The notes beneath the pieces are model-generated. The model saw only the letters and a program-made list of their open reading frames with translations, had not been told where the DNA came from and ran no database searches. Below are positions 5,683 through 5,693 of a stretch of 5,693 nucleotides of DNA, piece by piece. A program made the position numbers and the translations under genes. This DNA comes from Sulfurovum sp. (GTDB taxonomy: Bacteria; Campylobacterota; Campylobacteria; Campylobacterales; Sulfurovaceae), in assembly GCA_022729615.1 (NCBI GenBank), contig DZAQ01000084.1:1-5693 (forward strand), written 5' to 3'. Numbering within the stretch: position 1 is the first letter of the stretch; each line of letters starts with the position of its first letter.

Positions 5683-5690
5683 GCTATAAT
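5676..5690 (+). promoter_or_regulatory. Extended -10 promoter for a gene beyond the right edge
   Basis: Seven T are followed by TGC-TATAAT: the TATAAT at 5685-5690 is perfect and the TG one base upstream makes an extended -10, the strongest promoter signature in the window and typical of Campylobacterota. Transcription would begin near 5697, just outside the window, so the target gene or RNA is not visible. The -10 shares bases with the right arm of an 8-bp inverted repeat (TATAGCAA at 5651-5658, TTGCTATA at 5681-5688). Confidence 0.65.
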
Positions 5691-5693
5691 GAA

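Overview
The window looks like chromosomal DNA of a Campylobacterota (epsilonproteobacterial) organism, perhaps a free-living Sulfurimonas/Sulfuricurvum/Sulfurovum-like lineage. The reasons are the style of the proteins, the tight gene packing, and T-rich stretches followed by TATAAT with no clear -35 box, which is the promoter style of that group. The assignment is an inference and would need a database search to confirm. There are six genes or gene parts. No RNA gene, CRISPR array, insertion sequence or integrase is visible.

Left part (1-810, minus strand): the first 95 codons of a secreted or outer-membrane-directed protein that runs off the left edge. Upstream of it, also on the minus strand, is a complete small CoA-binding (YccU-type) Rossmann protein. 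A 51-bp divergent intergenic region separates that gene from the next block.

Middle part (862-3013, plus strand): a threonine ammonia-lyase with a C-terminal ACT domain (ilvA type) is followed 13 bp later by a short Ppx/GppA-family phosphatase. The phosphatase most likely starts at a TTG codon behind a strong Shine-Dalgarno sequence. The pair appears to be one transcription unit driven by a TATAAT promoter at 827-832.

Right part (3079-5662, plus strand): a tightly overlapping three-gene cassette of a small four-helix GtrA-family membrane protein, a DPM1-like family 2 glycosyltransferase, and a GT39/ArnT-like integral membrane glycosyltransferase. The genes overlap by 4 nt (ATGA) and 1 nt (TGATG). 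A reasonable model is that the GT2 enzyme charges a polyprenyl phosphate with a sugar in the cytoplasm, GtrA helps the lipid-sugar cross the membrane, and the GT39 enzyme transfers the sugar to an acceptor on the periplasmic side. This matches the logic of phage gtrA-gtrB-gtr(type) serotype-conversion clusters. Sugar and acceptor cannot be read from the sequence. The window ends in a textbook extended -10 promoter (TGCTATAAT) for a gene outside it.

The most interesting points are the three-part glycosylation cassette, a possible AUU start codon for gtrA, and a G6 tract at the gtrA/GT2 junction where one extra base, or a -1 ribosomal slip, would fuse the two proteins in frame.
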